The notes under the pieces were generated by a model. It searched no databases. It was not told the origin of the DNA and saw nothing but the letters and a program-made list of their open reading frames with translations. DNA of 36,376 nt, taken from a virus. The stretch spans positions 1 to 36,376 of the IMG/VR virus record IMGVR_UViG_3300005527_000138. One strand, given 5' to 3'. Below, one piece after another: positions 19,080 through 28,456 of this stretch (its first letter is position 1; every line of letters begins with the position of its first letter). A program made the translations under genes and the position numbers.

Positions 19080-22000
19080 TTAAGTGCCTCGTTGCATAAT
19101 TATCCAGTTCGTACCGTCACTGACTAAGGTACACCATGCGCCGTCTGTTGCCGGAAGTATGGCTGTACCCGCTGCAACTCCGTCAATAGGCACAACATTG
19201 CTTGTCGCGCTATTTACGGCGTATGGTTGTATGGTTTTCACCATTATTTCCCTCCCAGTCCAGCTTGATGCGGTTGGGAGTGTTAAGGTGATGGCCGCTG
19301 TTCCATCGCAAATAATCCAGTTCGTAAGGCTATCAACCGTGTGGGTGGTTGTTACCGTCTTAGGCGCATTGCGAGATAAGTTGCCATTCACATGTAAGGT
19401 AGCCGACGGCGATGCGGTATTGATTCCGACCCTCCCAGACGGCTTAATAGTTAATCGGTCGGTTTTTACAGGAACGCGCGACGCCGAACCGTCGCTTCGA
19501 GGTGATGTGAAAATTGTGAAATCTATTGGCGCAAAAGTATCTGTTACTGTGCCTACCACGTTTGCGCGAAAACCAGCCGAGGCAAATATACCCCCCGTGG
19601 CGTTGATTTTTGCGCCCCATGAAAAAGTACCAACTTCGTCGCCGTTTTGCACCGCACCTATTCCGCCACGTCTTTTTTGGAATACCACATATCCGCCTGA
19701 CGCCCCAACATCTGTATTAGCTACTGTTATCTGTGGCGCTGAATTCGCGAGACTATCTCCGTTGAGGTTGAAATAGTTTCTGGCCTGTATCCCCCCGCCA
19801 TTAACAGTAAGGGCGAAGGCTGGAGCGGTTGGCGATGTTACAGCGGCGTTTAAAGTTGCTGTTCCTGTTGCAAGTATTTCAAAACGCAAAGTGTCGTTCG
19901 TCGCAAAACTAATCCTATTCGCTAATCTTGAATACATCCCAAGTGCGGGTCTATTCCCAGTCGCCGACGATGCAAGAGTATAGTTTCGAGCGTTTACCCC
20001 GCCCGAAAAACTACTGCCACCTGTTACCGTCAACACGCTATCCCCGGCTGCCGGGCTATTCCATATCCCTATCCTGCCATTAGATTGCACCAACACCGCC
20101 GACGTATCCAACAACCCGTTTGCATCGAATTTTGAAAAGCGGCTGGCCAGTCCAGCCGCCGGGCTTCGTGCGGCGTTCACAGGTTCGCGCCAGCCTGAAA
20201 CGCTGTACCACTCAAAATTAGCCTTATCGGTGTTGTATCGTATATCGCCGTTTGCACTCGTGCTTTGTTGCGCCGTCGTTCCCACGGGTATCCGTATTGC
20301 CGTCGTGCCTGCCACATGCAAAGGACGGGAGGGGGAGGAGGTGGCTATGCCGACGTTGCCGGAGGATTGCACCCTCATTAGTTCGGTCGAATTATGCTGA
20401 ATAGCTAAAGGTGTTACCGTGCCGCTACCTTTGGGCGTGGTAGTTTGCACAAACACTCCAAAGCCTGTGCCTTGCGTGGTATCATTTTTGAAGTACCCGC
20501 CGTATGAAAAACCTGCGGGGCTGTCTGTGGTTGCGCTGCCGTATATGCCTATTGTTTCACCAAATAAGAATGAACCGCCCCAGTTCTTACTGACTGCTGA
20601 ATACACGCCATAAGAACTGTTGCGGGCATTTAGTGATATGGCAATCCCGGTATTATTGCCTTCGGCTGATGTGCCTGCAATCGTATTAAAAACCCTTACC
20701 CCGGTATTGTTTTGGTTTACTTGTCCGGGCTGCATATTTATGCTTACAGCGTCATTCGTAGAACCTATCACATTGCTATTACTGACAATGTTAAGCGCCG
20801 ACGTTGTGCTGTTTGGATTGTTGATATGTAGTTTTGCCGTTGGGGTTGTGGTGTTTATGCCAACGTTGCCCCCTTTTTGTATAACCATTTGCGCCGCCGG
20901 AAATGTTGGATTAGCGTTTGCCGATAACCCGGATATATTGAAATACAATGTGCTATCTGCTCCGTTTAGCGTTGTTGCCGCCGAAAAGAATCCACTTGCA
21001 GCCCCGCCGCCGTTCCACGCAGTAAGCTGGGTAAACGCTTGTTGGTCTTGCGCTCCGACGCTACGGTCTCCATACATAAAGCCAGCATAAGCAGATGGAT
21101 TCACTAAAGAGTAGAATCTTGTTCCGACTGGATAGCCGATAAAGCCTCTTTTGTTGATATTGGAATGATACCGCCACATGGTGTACCCATTAGAATAATC
21201 CCTTATACTTACGGTATCGCTTGTCACATCTACTACGCTATTTCCAACCGTATTAGCCCCTGTAAAAACAGCTAAACGGTTGGTAGTACCGCTAATCTGA
21301 AAATCCCGCGCAAAGACCGACGTGTCCGACGTAAGAACTGCGCCCGTGGTGTCGCGCCAAATGCCCTGCGCCGTATTGTAATATAGGGATGCGCTTGAAT
21401 CGGGTGATGTAACTTCAACGTCGTGCAAGTCCCGCATATATGCCCCGGACGTTACCCGCACAGCAATAGTACCGTTGGACGCGCTATGTACGACAAAGGC
21501 AATAGGTAGCTTCAGAAAGCCGTTGCCCGGTTCTGTCTGCGTTAGCCCGCCCAATGTGTCCACATCGGCGTATAGCACCGCGCCTTCGCTGTATGCTTGC
21601 GTATTGACCTGTCGAATTTTGCCCTGTGACATGGCATAACCGTCCGCACCAACGGCAATATCGTGCATGGCAATGCCTAAGATGTACATAGCATCTATAC
21701 TGCCGTCGGCAATCATGTGCTTTACCTTGATGCGCCCGGATGCACCCAGCGTACCCGTTGCGCGTAACACCGTGCCTTTCGGTATCGTTACGCTTGTATC
21801 GTTTCGCACGTACCATATACCGGGCAAAATGGGGATTTGTACGCTGTCCAGCCCGCCGTATTGCAGATAGCCTTTTTCAGCGCTGTATTTCAGTTCTTGC
21901 TCCGATGCGTCGCCTTCGTTGATGTTGAAGGTGATGGAGTCGAATGGCATTGTAAGGCCACCGCCACCGCCCCCGCCGGACACCAGCCGCCAGGCTTTAG

Positions 22001-22220
22001 CCCGGTATGCGTAGAGATTACCGCTGGCCGTGTCAAGTAGCATCCATGCGTTGTTTAGCCCGGACGGGTCTAAGGTCGTTGTATCGCCGATTGCGCCCCG
22101 ATATACAAGTCCGTCGCCCGTGGTCTGCCAGCCTAAACGGGCTTTGTTGCCTGTTGCGGGGTATTGGGCGAAGGCCTGTAAGCAAAAAAGGCTACTGAAT
22201 AATAAGAAACTCCACTTCAT
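19080..22220 (-). CDS. Tail fibre / receptor-binding protein with signal-peptide-like start
   Basis: 1046 residues from ATG 22220 (an in-frame ATG at 22235 would add five residues). It starts MKWSFLLFSSLFCLQAFAQ, a Sec-like signal. A Gly run (SGGGGGGGLT) near residue 90 is a hinge. Residues ~100-300 are a head-binding-like domain. The rest is beta-rich, with GNVGI/GRVGI repeats at ~453, 625, 717 and 930 of the form G-x-V-G-I-x-T-x-x-P-x-x-x-L-H-V, common in Bacteroidota tail fibres. No S74 chaperone domain is visible at the C-terminus (ITLTLPTASSWTGREIMVKT then a WIIMQRGT end). It overlaps the tail-tip gene by ~29 bases. Confidence 0.82.
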   Translation of the reverse strand: MKWSFLLFSSLFCLQAFAQYPATGNKARLGWQTTGDGLVYRGAIGDTTTLDPSGLNNAWMLLDTASGNLYAYRAKAWRLVSGGGGGGGLTMPFDSITFNINEGDASEQELKYSAEKGYLQYGGLDSVQIPILPGIWYVRNDTSVTIPKGTVLRATGTLGASGRIKVKHMIADGSIDAMYILGIAMHDIAVGADGYAMSQGKIRQVNTQAYSEGAVLYADVDTLGGLTQTEPGNGFLKLPIAFVVHSASNGTIAVRVTSGAYMRDLHDVEVTSPDSSASLYYNTAQGIWRDTTGAVLTSDTSVFARDFQISGTTNRLAVFTGANTVGNSVVDVTSDTVSIRDYSNGYTMWRYHSNINKRGFIGYPVGTRFYSLVNPSAYAGFMYGDRSVGAQDQQAFTQLTAWNGGGAASGFFSAATTLNGADSTLYFNISGLSANANPTFPAAQMVIQKGGNVGINTTTPTAKLHINNPNSTTSALNIVSNSNVIGSTNDAVSINMQPGQVNQNNTGVRVFNTIAGTSAEGNNTGIAISLNARNSSYGVYSAVSKNWGGSFLFGETIGIYGSATTDSPAGFSYGGYFKNDTTQGTGFGVFVQTTTPKGSGTVTPLAIQHNSTELMRVQSSGNVGIATSSPSRPLHVAGTTAIRIPVGTTAQQSTSANGDIRYNTDKANFEWYSVSGWREPVNAARSPAAGLASRFSKFDANGLLDTSAVLVQSNGRIGIWNSPAAGDSVLTVTGGSSFSGGVNARNYTLASSATGNRPALGMYSRLANRISFATNDTLRFEILATGTATLNAAVTSPTAPAFALTVNGGGIQARNYFNLNGDSLANSAPQITVANTDVGASGGYVVFQKRRGGIGAVQNGDEVGTFSWGAKINATGGIFASAGFRANVVGTVTDTFAPIDFTIFTSPRSDGSASRVPVKTDRLTIKPSGRVGINTASPSATLHVNGNLSRNAPKTVTTTHTVDSLTNWIICDGTAAITLTLPTASSWTGREIMVKTIQPYAVNSATSNVVPIDGVAAGTAILPATDGAWCTLVSDGTNWIIMQRGT

Positions 22221-24429
22221 AATTAGCCGTATCATAGTGCGTTGTGCTATCTATTATTATATCTGAACCGCTCACACTCCATTGACTTTGGAGCAGCTTT
22301 TGACCATTTTGATACACCTTGATTACCGCCTCGTTCGACGGCAATACGCCGCTGTTTTCGGTAATAGTAAGGGTTGCGGATGATGTGTTAATAAATTCCT
22401 GCGTGTACACGTTCAAAGACGTTATAGCGGGCGTAGAAGTTCCACCGCCGCCCGTTGATGTGCCGCCACCGCCCGCGCTGCCAGACGATCCGCCGCCCGC
22501 CGTAGTTGGTACACCGCCGTCGCTTCCTTCCGGTAAGTATTGAACTGCGTTTTCGGTGTACGATGCGGACGTTTGCAACTTGAACCAATCCCCGCTGACA
22601 ATGTCGGTCTTTAAGTTCCAGGTCATGTTCTGACACGCCCAATCTGAACTATCCCAATATACCACCCGGTGCGGTTGCAGGGGTAGGTAAGGCGCGTTCT
22701 TGTTTTCGTATGAAAAGCCCGTCAAACGTTTGACCGGGGTAATTTGTCCGCGTATCGTTTCGTTTACAAGTAGCTGCGAAAAAGCTTTTGCCGTTCCGCT
22801 GTTGCCGACGCGCCAGCCGTCGGACAATACCCAGGTAGAGGTATTGTCGTTGTATATCTCAAGGTGTCCAGGGGTAACGCTGTTCGGGCCATCGCCCATT
22901 AACGTAGTGGCCTGTATGGTCTTTGTGGCCTGGTTGTTGTTGGACGCTGAATATCGAAGTATATCACTTTGCCCGTCGAATGTGCCATCTTCCAGGACTT
23001 CAAGGTAATTAGAAGATAATTCCCAGGATAGGGTAACGTCACTAAGGGTAGGGCCTACTACAAGCTCCGTGCCTGTCATTGTGAAAGCCTTGTAAAATGC
23101 AGGGGTAAAAGTCAATGTTCCCACAACGCCAGACGGTATAGGAGGGGTAAGAAAACTAACGCTGAACACCTGCGTAAGTTCTTCCAGGGTAATGATAGGG
23201 GATAGGATATAGTAGCGGTCGGTATTGGTCGTAGTCCATTCCGGTGAAACGCCCGCAACGCCACCTTTTAAGAAGTAGCCTCCTATCTCTATTTTGATGC
23301 TGAACTGCAAGAAGAAGTTATCGAACGTAAGCGCCTGCCAGTCTGTAACCGTGCGAAGGATAGCGGAGTAATTAAGCGCAACCGTTCCAGGGCTTCCGTC
23401 TATTTCGTCCGTTGGGGTAACACTTACAGGACTGCCGTTCAAAAACGTCTTTCCCGCTAACAGGTTGCGGCTTTGGATGTGGTTGTAGTCAACTGTAACA
23501 AGTTCCAGCGGTGGGAAGAACTGAAAGTATCCGCCGCCAAACCGTATCAAATCGGTAGTTCCTGGACTTAATTGCGCGTTTTCCAGCCGCAAATCAACGC
23601 TGCTTTCGGTGGATGCCGAACCGTCGCTTTTGTACGTGAACACCGTCTTTGATGTTGCCGCTGAAAGTTCGTTGACTTGCATCAACCAAAAAGAATCGCC
23701 CGAAAACACGATACGAGCACCCCATGCCAGGCATATCGCCTCTAAAACTTCGTAGCACGTTTTCAGTTTGTTGTTACCCTTGTTGTCCACATAGTAAAAT
23801 GCCGTGTGCGCCACGCGGGTGTTTGCTAAAGGGTCTTTGCTACTGCTATATGTCCAGGTTGTTTCATGCCAATTCACCAACGTACGAAGCACTACGTTAG
23901 TATTCGTACCGTAATACAGACTAATAAATGATAGCTTGTTGATGCAGTTCAAAACGTGCTGTACAATGGTTTCTTTGCCGCTATATGGGTTGTTTAGTAT
24001 CGTGCCGTATTGCACCCCCTTCAAGAAGCCCAGGCCATCCACACAGCTAATATTCGCGATATATCCCAGGTCGGTGGGTACATCTTCGATGCTTGTTAGG
24101 TCGGTGGTAATGTAACCTACCCACCGCGTAATAACGCTGAACCCGTCGTTTGTGGATACCGTAACCGTAAATCTGCCTTCCGGTGCTATCACCAAATCCT
24201 CTATGAAGTCATTGAGTGCGTCGTTGTTGACTATTATAGAAAACTTGCATTCGCTACCAATGATAGGGGAGTAGCGTTCTTTTGAATCGTCTCCACGCCA
24301 AACTATCTGCAAATCCGTTAGGCTGAACCCCGACGGGCTACTTGCAGAGGAAAAAGAACTATCGTCAATGGTTACACCTATTGCCGTGCCTTTTTCCGTG
24401 TAAAATGTTTGTTGGAAACGTGCTGCCAT
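22192..24429 (-). CDS. Tail-tip/baseplate-type structural protein
   Basis: 745 residues, immediately after the tape measure gene (TAATG overlap), in the position of a distal tail or tail-hub protein. It is beta-rich (SGFSLTDLQIVWRGDDSKER, then ITRWVGYITTDLTSIEDVP, CVDGLGFLKGVQYG) with many aromatic strands. It has no catalytic motif. Near the C-terminus there is a Gly/Ser/Thr linker (~residues 645-670), then a small beta domain of ~65 residues ending SGSDIIIDSTTHYDTANYEV. It probably makes the tail tip to which the fibre attaches. Assigned from position and composition. Confidence 0.7.
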   Translation of the reverse strand: MAARFQQTFYTEKGTAIGVTIDDSSFSSASSPSGFSLTDLQIVWRGDDSKERYSPIIGSECKFSIIVNNDALNDFIEDLVIAPEGRFTVTVSTNDGFSVITRWVGYITTDLTSIEDVPTDLGYIANISCVDGLGFLKGVQYGTILNNPYSGKETIVQHVLNCINKLSFISLYYGTNTNVVLRTLVNWHETTWTYSSSKDPLANTRVAHTAFYYVDNKGNNKLKTCYEVLEAICLAWGARIVFSGDSFWLMQVNELSAATSKTVFTYKSDGSASTESSVDLRLENAQLSPGTTDLIRFGGGYFQFFPPLELVTVDYNHIQSRNLLAGKTFLNGSPVSVTPTDEIDGSPGTVALNYSAILRTVTDWQALTFDNFFLQFSIKIEIGGYFLKGGVAGVSPEWTTTNTDRYYILSPIITLEELTQVFSVSFLTPPIPSGVVGTLTFTPAFYKAFTMTGTELVVGPTLSDVTLSWELSSNYLEVLEDGTFDGQSDILRYSASNNNQATKTIQATTLMGDGPNSVTPGHLEIYNDNTSTWVLSDGWRVGNSGTAKAFSQLLVNETIRGQITPVKRLTGFSYENKNAPYLPLQPHRVVYWDSSDWACQNMTWNLKTDIVSGDWFKLQTSASYTENAVQYLPEGSDGGVPTTAGGGSSGSAGGGGTSTGGGGTSTPAITSLNVYTQEFINTSSATLTITENSGVLPSNEAVIKVYQNGQKLLQSQWSVSGSDIIIDSTTHYDTANYEVEFLIIQ

Positions 24430-26624
24430 TAGCGTATCCGGTTGTTAGCGCGTTCTGCGTTGTTCACTAATATCAGCAAGTCATTACCCGATATACGGGC
24501 CTCCGCTATCATTGCCCCGCCTCCGGGGTTTAGATAGTCCTTCAACTTTGATAGCGGTGCAATTACTTCGGGGTCAGTCCTGGCAGCGGGGTTATCGCCT
24601 ACTATTGCCGTGGTAGGGCCAAAGGCTAATCCACCTTTTGCGAGTTTGGTAAGGTTTGCTGCTTTGCTTTTGACAAAACTACCAAGCGCAATAAGCGCAA
24701 CGCCACCAACTATTGCGGCAATAGGGTTTAGGGTTTGTAAAGCCTTCTTTATACCTTCAACCGCTATACCTGTGGCAACTGCAAGTTTACCAAGATTGAT
24801 AAGTGCATCCGCAATAGGTATAAGAATAGTTCCGATAAGTCCGCGCAACGTCAAAGGTGCATCCGCTATTTTACCCAGGAACTCCCCAAAGCCAACTGCA
24901 AGCCCTTCAAGTGCGCCTTCCACAATTTGTTGTGCCGATGTATTGAAATTATCCAATGCCTCTTTTGCGCGTTTTAGCTTTTCTTCTACCGCAGCTAAGG
25001 CAGCAACGTCCATTTTTTCAAAGTAATCACGTGTCGAATTCGCAGCTAATCCAACTTGTGATAATATATCGCGTGTATCCTTAAATCTGTCGTTAGTCTG
25101 TTGCGTAGCAAGTGCACTATCTGTTTGTGCCTTTTTTATCGTTTCAGCGTACTTTTCAAGTTCATTTTTAGTAAGAGTTATTTCCTCCCTACTAAGCAAT
25201 GCTATATCAAACGTTTCGCGTTTTACGTTCTTTTGTTTCTTTGGTTTTTCCTGTGATGTTAAATCAAACGGCGCTGATGTATCGCCAACTAATCCCAGGG
25301 CCTTTTGCGCGCCTTGTACCTGCTCCTTTATCTTTTTAACCGTTGGTTCAAGGTAGTTAGTTGTATCCTCGAAACCCTTTGCAAATCCAACGGCAAAAGC
25401 CCTGCCTTGTGAAATCGGGTCAAGTACCTGCAAAGACTTTCCAAATTGCGTTGCAGCCTTCTTGAACTCGCCTTCCTTTAACAGCGCAAAGCCTTCAATC
25501 AATGCCGAAAATGAATTTTTGGCCAGCTTTGCAAATTCTATGAACGATTGCCCCACACCATTAACCACGCGGCGCACTCCTTCAAACTTGTTGTATAAGG
25601 CAGCGACGGCTGCAATAGCGCCCAGGATAGCAAGAACGGTTAAGCCTATCGGCCCGGTTGCAGCCGTGAACGCTGCACCAAGTTTAGGGCCAAGTCCTAT
25701 GATTACCCGAAAACCCGCTGACAGGGTGCTGAATAGCCCTACCAACTTTGCCGCCACAAACAATACAGGTCCGATCCCCGCCAGGATAAGACCTAAGACT
25801 ACGACAAATTTTTGTGCGCCCGGATTAAGCTGCTTGAACCACCCCACCACCGCTGCTAACGCATCAGATAGCCCATTTAATATTCCTTCAAGGTTTATCG
25901 TTTCGGCGATTATCCTACCAAGTTCCCCCAACGAAAATTTAAGGCTATCGGTAAAGTTATCGAAGGCGTTTCCTAATCCCCCGGTTGCTTTTTGTACTTC
26001 CGGCAGGCTTTGCAGGGCTTCTACCAAACGTTTGTTAAAGTCCTGTGCGCTGATGCCTGTGGCGCGTATTTGTTCGATGTTGGCCGTTCCAAAGGCTTGC
26101 TGAACCGCTTTACCCAACAAGGGTACATTTTCCTGCAAGATGCCGAAATCTTCCTGCAATATCCGGTTCTTGCTAATCATCTGCGTGAGCTGATATTGCA
26201 CCGATTCGAGGTTTTCGGCTGTACCACCCGTGGCAGCTATGGCTGCTCCAAATGCCTGCAAAGTACCCCGCGCCTCATCCGCTGATAGCCCAACGGCCTG
26301 CAAGCGGATAGAACCCCTCACCGCTTCCTCGAATCCCAGGCCAGGGGCACGTGCTGCCTCTTTCAACTTTTCAAGTTCAGCTGCCGCCGCTTCGCTTGTA
26401 CCCATTACGGCAGTAAGGCCGCGTTCCAACTTATCAAAGTCGGCAAAGGATTTCACCGCCGCCGCACCGATACCCAGGATAGGCAGGGTTAAGTTTTGGG
26501 TCATGCTTTGCCCTATGCCCTCAAGGTTGCGGGATAGTTCGCCCAGGCGCTTTTGAAGGCGTACAAGAGACTTTTCAAATGGTGTTAGGTCGAGGCCTAA
26601 CTCGGTATTCATTTTATTTGCCAT
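24429..26624 (-). CDS. Tape measure protein
   Basis: 731 residues. The N-terminal ~200 residues carry the TMP core (LGELSRNLEGIGQSMTQNLT, LPILGIGAAAVKSFADFDKL, QYQLTQMISKNRILQEDFGI). Long hydrophobic stretches (~270-350 and ~590-680) resemble the membrane-interacting parts of tape measures. The C-terminus has GGLAFGPTTAIVGDNPAARTDPEVIAPLSKL, the usual TMP end motif. It sets tail length and is ejected at infection. A coiled-coil middle (~470-560) joins them. The start overlaps no gene, 1 base after the gp10-like stop. Confidence 0.92.
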   Translation of the reverse strand: MANKMNTELGLDLTPFEKSLVRLQKRLGELSRNLEGIGQSMTQNLTLPILGIGAAAVKSFADFDKLERGLTAVMGTSEAAAAELEKLKEAARAPGLGFEEAVRGSIRLQAVGLSADEARGTLQAFGAAIAATGGTAENLESVQYQLTQMISKNRILQEDFGILQENVPLLGKAVQQAFGTANIEQIRATGISAQDFNKRLVEALQSLPEVQKATGGLGNAFDNFTDSLKFSLGELGRIIAETINLEGILNGLSDALAAVVGWFKQLNPGAQKFVVVLGLILAGIGPVLFVAAKLVGLFSTLSAGFRVIIGLGPKLGAAFTAATGPIGLTVLAILGAIAAVAALYNKFEGVRRVVNGVGQSFIEFAKLAKNSFSALIEGFALLKEGEFKKAATQFGKSLQVLDPISQGRAFAVGFAKGFEDTTNYLEPTVKKIKEQVQGAQKALGLVGDTSAPFDLTSQEKPKKQKNVKRETFDIALLSREEITLTKNELEKYAETIKKAQTDSALATQQTNDRFKDTRDILSQVGLAANSTRDYFEKMDVAALAAVEEKLKRAKEALDNFNTSAQQIVEGALEGLAVGFGEFLGKIADAPLTLRGLIGTILIPIADALINLGKLAVATGIAVEGIKKALQTLNPIAAIVGGVALIALGSFVKSKAANLTKLAKGGLAFGPTTAIVGDNPAARTDPEVIAPLSKLKDYLNPGGGAMIAEARISGNDLLILVNNAERANNRIR

Positions 26625-26625
26625 G

Positions 26626-27114
26626 TCAGAACTTGTACTTTTTAGCCCATTGGCGGTGAATACGTTGGAAAGCCTTTTGCATGGCGTTGTTGATAGATGT
26701 CAATGCACTTGTAAGCGCCGCGTCGGTTACTTTATCTTTGAATGATTTTGCATTCTTGTAAAGCATTGCGGCGTAAAAGCCCGAAGATGTTTTAGGGCTT
26801 TCGCCTAATGTTTGTAATTTACCAGATACGCGACGTATAACGCGAGGGCCTACCGATACATTACTATCTTTTTGCTTGAAAGCGTACATGGATTGTCGAA
26901 GGTTTCCAGGCTTTATTTCAACTTTTCCAGCTTTCGCATAGTAGTAGTGAGGTTGCGCGGCTTTAGGTATCTTTTTTTTCGCTGCATTGCGCAAAACTTT
27001 ACCACCAGCTAAAAGGACTTTTTGCTTTTCTTTTCGTGTGCCTACTTCGTCAAGATAGCCACGCATATTCTTTTTAAGTTCCTCTATCCCGGTGATTTTA
27101 ACTTTGGCTTGCAT
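26626..27114 (-). CDS. HK97 gp10-like tail protein
   Basis: 162 residues, basic. VKITGIEELKKNMRGYLDEV at the N-terminus and the middle segment KVLLAGGKVLRNAAKKKIPK, HYYYAKAGKVEIKPGNLRQS resemble HK97 gp10-type tail-joining proteins (helical start, beta core with PGNLRxS). It lies between the tail chaperone and the tape measure, downstream of its usual place near the head-tail connector. It would sit at the head-proximal end of the tail. Confidence 0.68.
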   Translation of the reverse strand: MQAKVKITGIEELKKNMRGYLDEVGTRKEKQKVLLAGGKVLRNAAKKKIPKAAQPHYYYAKAGKVEIKPGNLRQSMYAFKQKDSNVSVGPRVIRRVSGKLQTLGESPKTSSGFYAAMLYKNAKSFKDKVTDAALTSALTSINNAMQKAFQRIHRQWAKKYKF

Positions 27115-27120
27115 TTCGGT

Positions 27121-27788
27121 CTATTTACCCCACTTTGCGCGGGCTTCGGAATCCCATTTGTCGTATAGCGCTTGCTTCGCTTCTTCGCTCAACGTTTCCT
27201 TTGGTTGGGCTTTTTCGGTCTCCCAGGGGAAGCGTATCAAGTCAGTAGGTGCTAAATTCTTCCCACGTTGCAGATGTGGCTGCAACATGGTACAAGCTAA
27301 CCACCGTACGCGCTCCCATTGTGTTTTTTCTTCTTCTTCGCTTGCTGCGTGATTGGCCTCTATCGCCCAAACAATGTGCCGCAAATCGTTTTCCCAGTAG
27401 TCGGCAGGTGCGATGCCATGCCGGATAGCGGATTTATAGACACTTTCAAGGCTTAGGCCCGCTTCGCCTTCGCCTTGTTCCCGTTTCCCTGGCCACCGGG
27501 CATACTGTTCGCCACGGCTTCCATGCAGCGTTCCATTAGTCCTTCCGATTCGTCTATCAAGTCGGCGATGTCATCTACAGTAAGGTCAAAGTCTTTACGC
27601 TCCTTTCTGTGTCCGTCCTTAAATCCGTGCCATATCAGGCTAAGGAGTAGGGTAGGGCGCATTTCTTTTTCAAGTTGCGCAAAGTCGTTTAGTGTCAAGT
27701 TGTTTTCTTCACAAAAGCGGGTGAGGGCTGCCATGCCCCAAGAAAAAGGCAGCATCCCCCGCCCGGTTTGAATCTGTTTTGCCGTCAT
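27121..27788 (-). CDS. Tail assembly chaperone G-T fusion made by -1 frameshift
   Basis: The first frame starts at ATG 27788. At heptamer G GGA AAC (27489-27483) a -1 shift moves ribosomes to the frame that stays open to 27121. That gives 102 residues, then 33, then 87 (222 in all). The G-T junction is the same design as in lambda, where the shift site is GGGAAAG. The fused T domain is acidic-helical (HAASEEEEKTQWERVRWLAC, then SEEAKQALYDKWDSEARAKW). The chaperone pair keeps the tape measure soluble and ready for tail tube assembly. The shift region is in the reading frame needed and no stop intervenes. Confidence 0.85.
27453..27788 (-). CDS. Tail assembly chaperone, unshifted G product
   Basis: The 0-frame product has 111 residues from ATG 27788 (MTAKQIQTGRGMLPFSWG) to TAA 27453. 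A longer start at 27914 would lie in the major tail gene, so I reject it. Features: AALTRFCEENNLTLNDFAQL, RPTLLLSLIWHGFKDGHRKE, and LTVDDIADLIDESEGLMER, as in G-type chaperones. A Gly/Lys C-terminus (PGGQGNGNKAKAKRA) covers the slippery site. Most ribosomes should make this form. Confidence 0.87.
   Translation of the reverse strand: MTAKQIQTGRGMLPFSWGMAALTRFCEENNLTLNDFAQLEKEMRPTLLLSLIWHGFKDGHRKERKDFDLTVDDIADLIDESEGLMERCMEAVANSMPGGQGNGNKAKAKRA
27483..27489 (-). promoter_or_regulatory. Slippery heptamer G GGA AAC for -1 frameshift
   Basis: The minus strand reads CAG GGA AAC with GGA and AAC as 0-frame codons, which is the X XXY YYZ form needed for tandem -1 slippage. The alternative -1 frame is open from here to 27121, and the lambda G-T shift uses the nearly identical GGGAAAG. 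Confidence 0.85.
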
Positions 27789-27802
27789 ATCCTTAATGAT
27801 TT

Positions 27803-28213
27803 TTAAGATGCCATTGATACCGCACCCGTAATTGTCCAGGTTGCAGAATACGTGCTGTTTTCTTCGACCGCTGCTGAAAATTCCAGACTGGTGATGTACG
27901 CCGTGCATACCCAATACGGTACGGCGGTCGAGGAGGAGGTTTGCCGGAATCGCACCTCAAGGGCTGTGCCTGACACATAGTGCGTGAAAAGGTCGTCAAC
28001 GCCCTGATTGGTCGTGTCAAAGGCAATAAGGCCTTCCGATGTGAGTGTGCCGGAACGACGGCCAAGCGCCGAAGATGTCCAGCTTCCAACGTTATCCTTT
28101 GTCAGAGTATCCCGCGTTTCCACGGTCAAACTCATAGAGCAGTTTGTGGCTTCGCCGATGGCGACTCCAGAGGCGTATATGCGGAAATTAGTTCCGTTTA
28201 CTACGTTTGCCAT
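27803..28213 (-). CDS. Major tail tube protein
   Basis: 136 residues, beta-rich: MANVVNGTNFRIYASGVAIG, then TNCSMSLTVETRDTLTKDNV and TLTSEGLIAF. The conserved order S-x-x-x-x-x-x-ET-R-D-x-x-x-KD is typical of major tail proteins in Bacteroidota phages. C-terminal strands (YITSLEFSAAVEENSTYSAT then WTITG) complete the barrel. It sits directly before the chaperone gene. It polymerises into the tail tube around the tape measure. Confidence 0.87.
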   Translation of the reverse strand: MANVVNGTNFRIYASGVAIGEATNCSMSLTVETRDTLTKDNVGSWTSSALGRRSGTLTSEGLIAFDTTNQGVDDLFTHYVSGTALEVRFRQTSSSTAVPYWVCTAYITSLEFSAAVEENSTYSATWTITGAVSMAS

Positions 28214-28216
28214 TGT

Positions 28217-28456
28217 TTAAAATTTATTCGTGAAAAAACCGCGTTTCTTTTTCGTTTCAGGGGCATAGAAGTTGTTAACCTCTATCTTTTGGGGTTCTGT
28301 TTCCTCTTTGGGCTTTGCATGTAAGTCGCGCCGGGTTTGGTCGTTAGCCTCAACTGCGATGCCTTGACGGATCAGGTCGAAGCCTAAATCTTCCGTTACG
28401 TCGGGTTCAGCGCCTGGTTTCCACTTCCAAAAAGGCTTTAGTATCTTGATTATCAT
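28217..28456 (-). CDS. Hypothetical small basic protein, head-tail region
   Basis: 79 residues: a short beta N-terminus MIIKILKPFWKWKPGAEPDV with a following FDLIRQGIAVEAN helix, then a charged tail rich in K and E (PKEETEPQKIEV) ending KKKRGFFTNKF. It resembles the 29750-29959 protein in outline (short strand, then a helix with I/L-xxGxI). It is coupled to the DUF3168 gene by ATGA. Unknown role in head-tail joining. Confidence 0.6.
   Translation of the reverse strand: MIIKILKPFWKWKPGAEPDVTEDLGFDLIRQGIAVEANDQTRRDLHAKPKEETEPQKIEVNNFYAPETKKKRGFFTNKF

Noticed and set aside
19084-19776. A 230-residue rightward frame opposite the tail fibre
   Set aside because: Antisense shadow of the fibre gene, with no start context and low-complexity content.
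19080-22220. Peptidase S74 chaperone domain at the fibre C-terminus
   Set aside because: The GxVGI repeats are often followed by S74, but the C-terminal 100 residues here form a different beta domain and lack the S74 catalytic pattern.
27121-27384. A separate 87-residue gene starting at a TTG
   Set aside because: The same frame is open back to the slippery site and matches the T part of the chaperone, so it is the fusion tail and not a stand-alone gene.
27789-27914. N-terminal extension of the chaperone to 27914
   Set aside because: It would lie inside the major tail protein gene; the ATG at 27788 gives the normal chaperone start.
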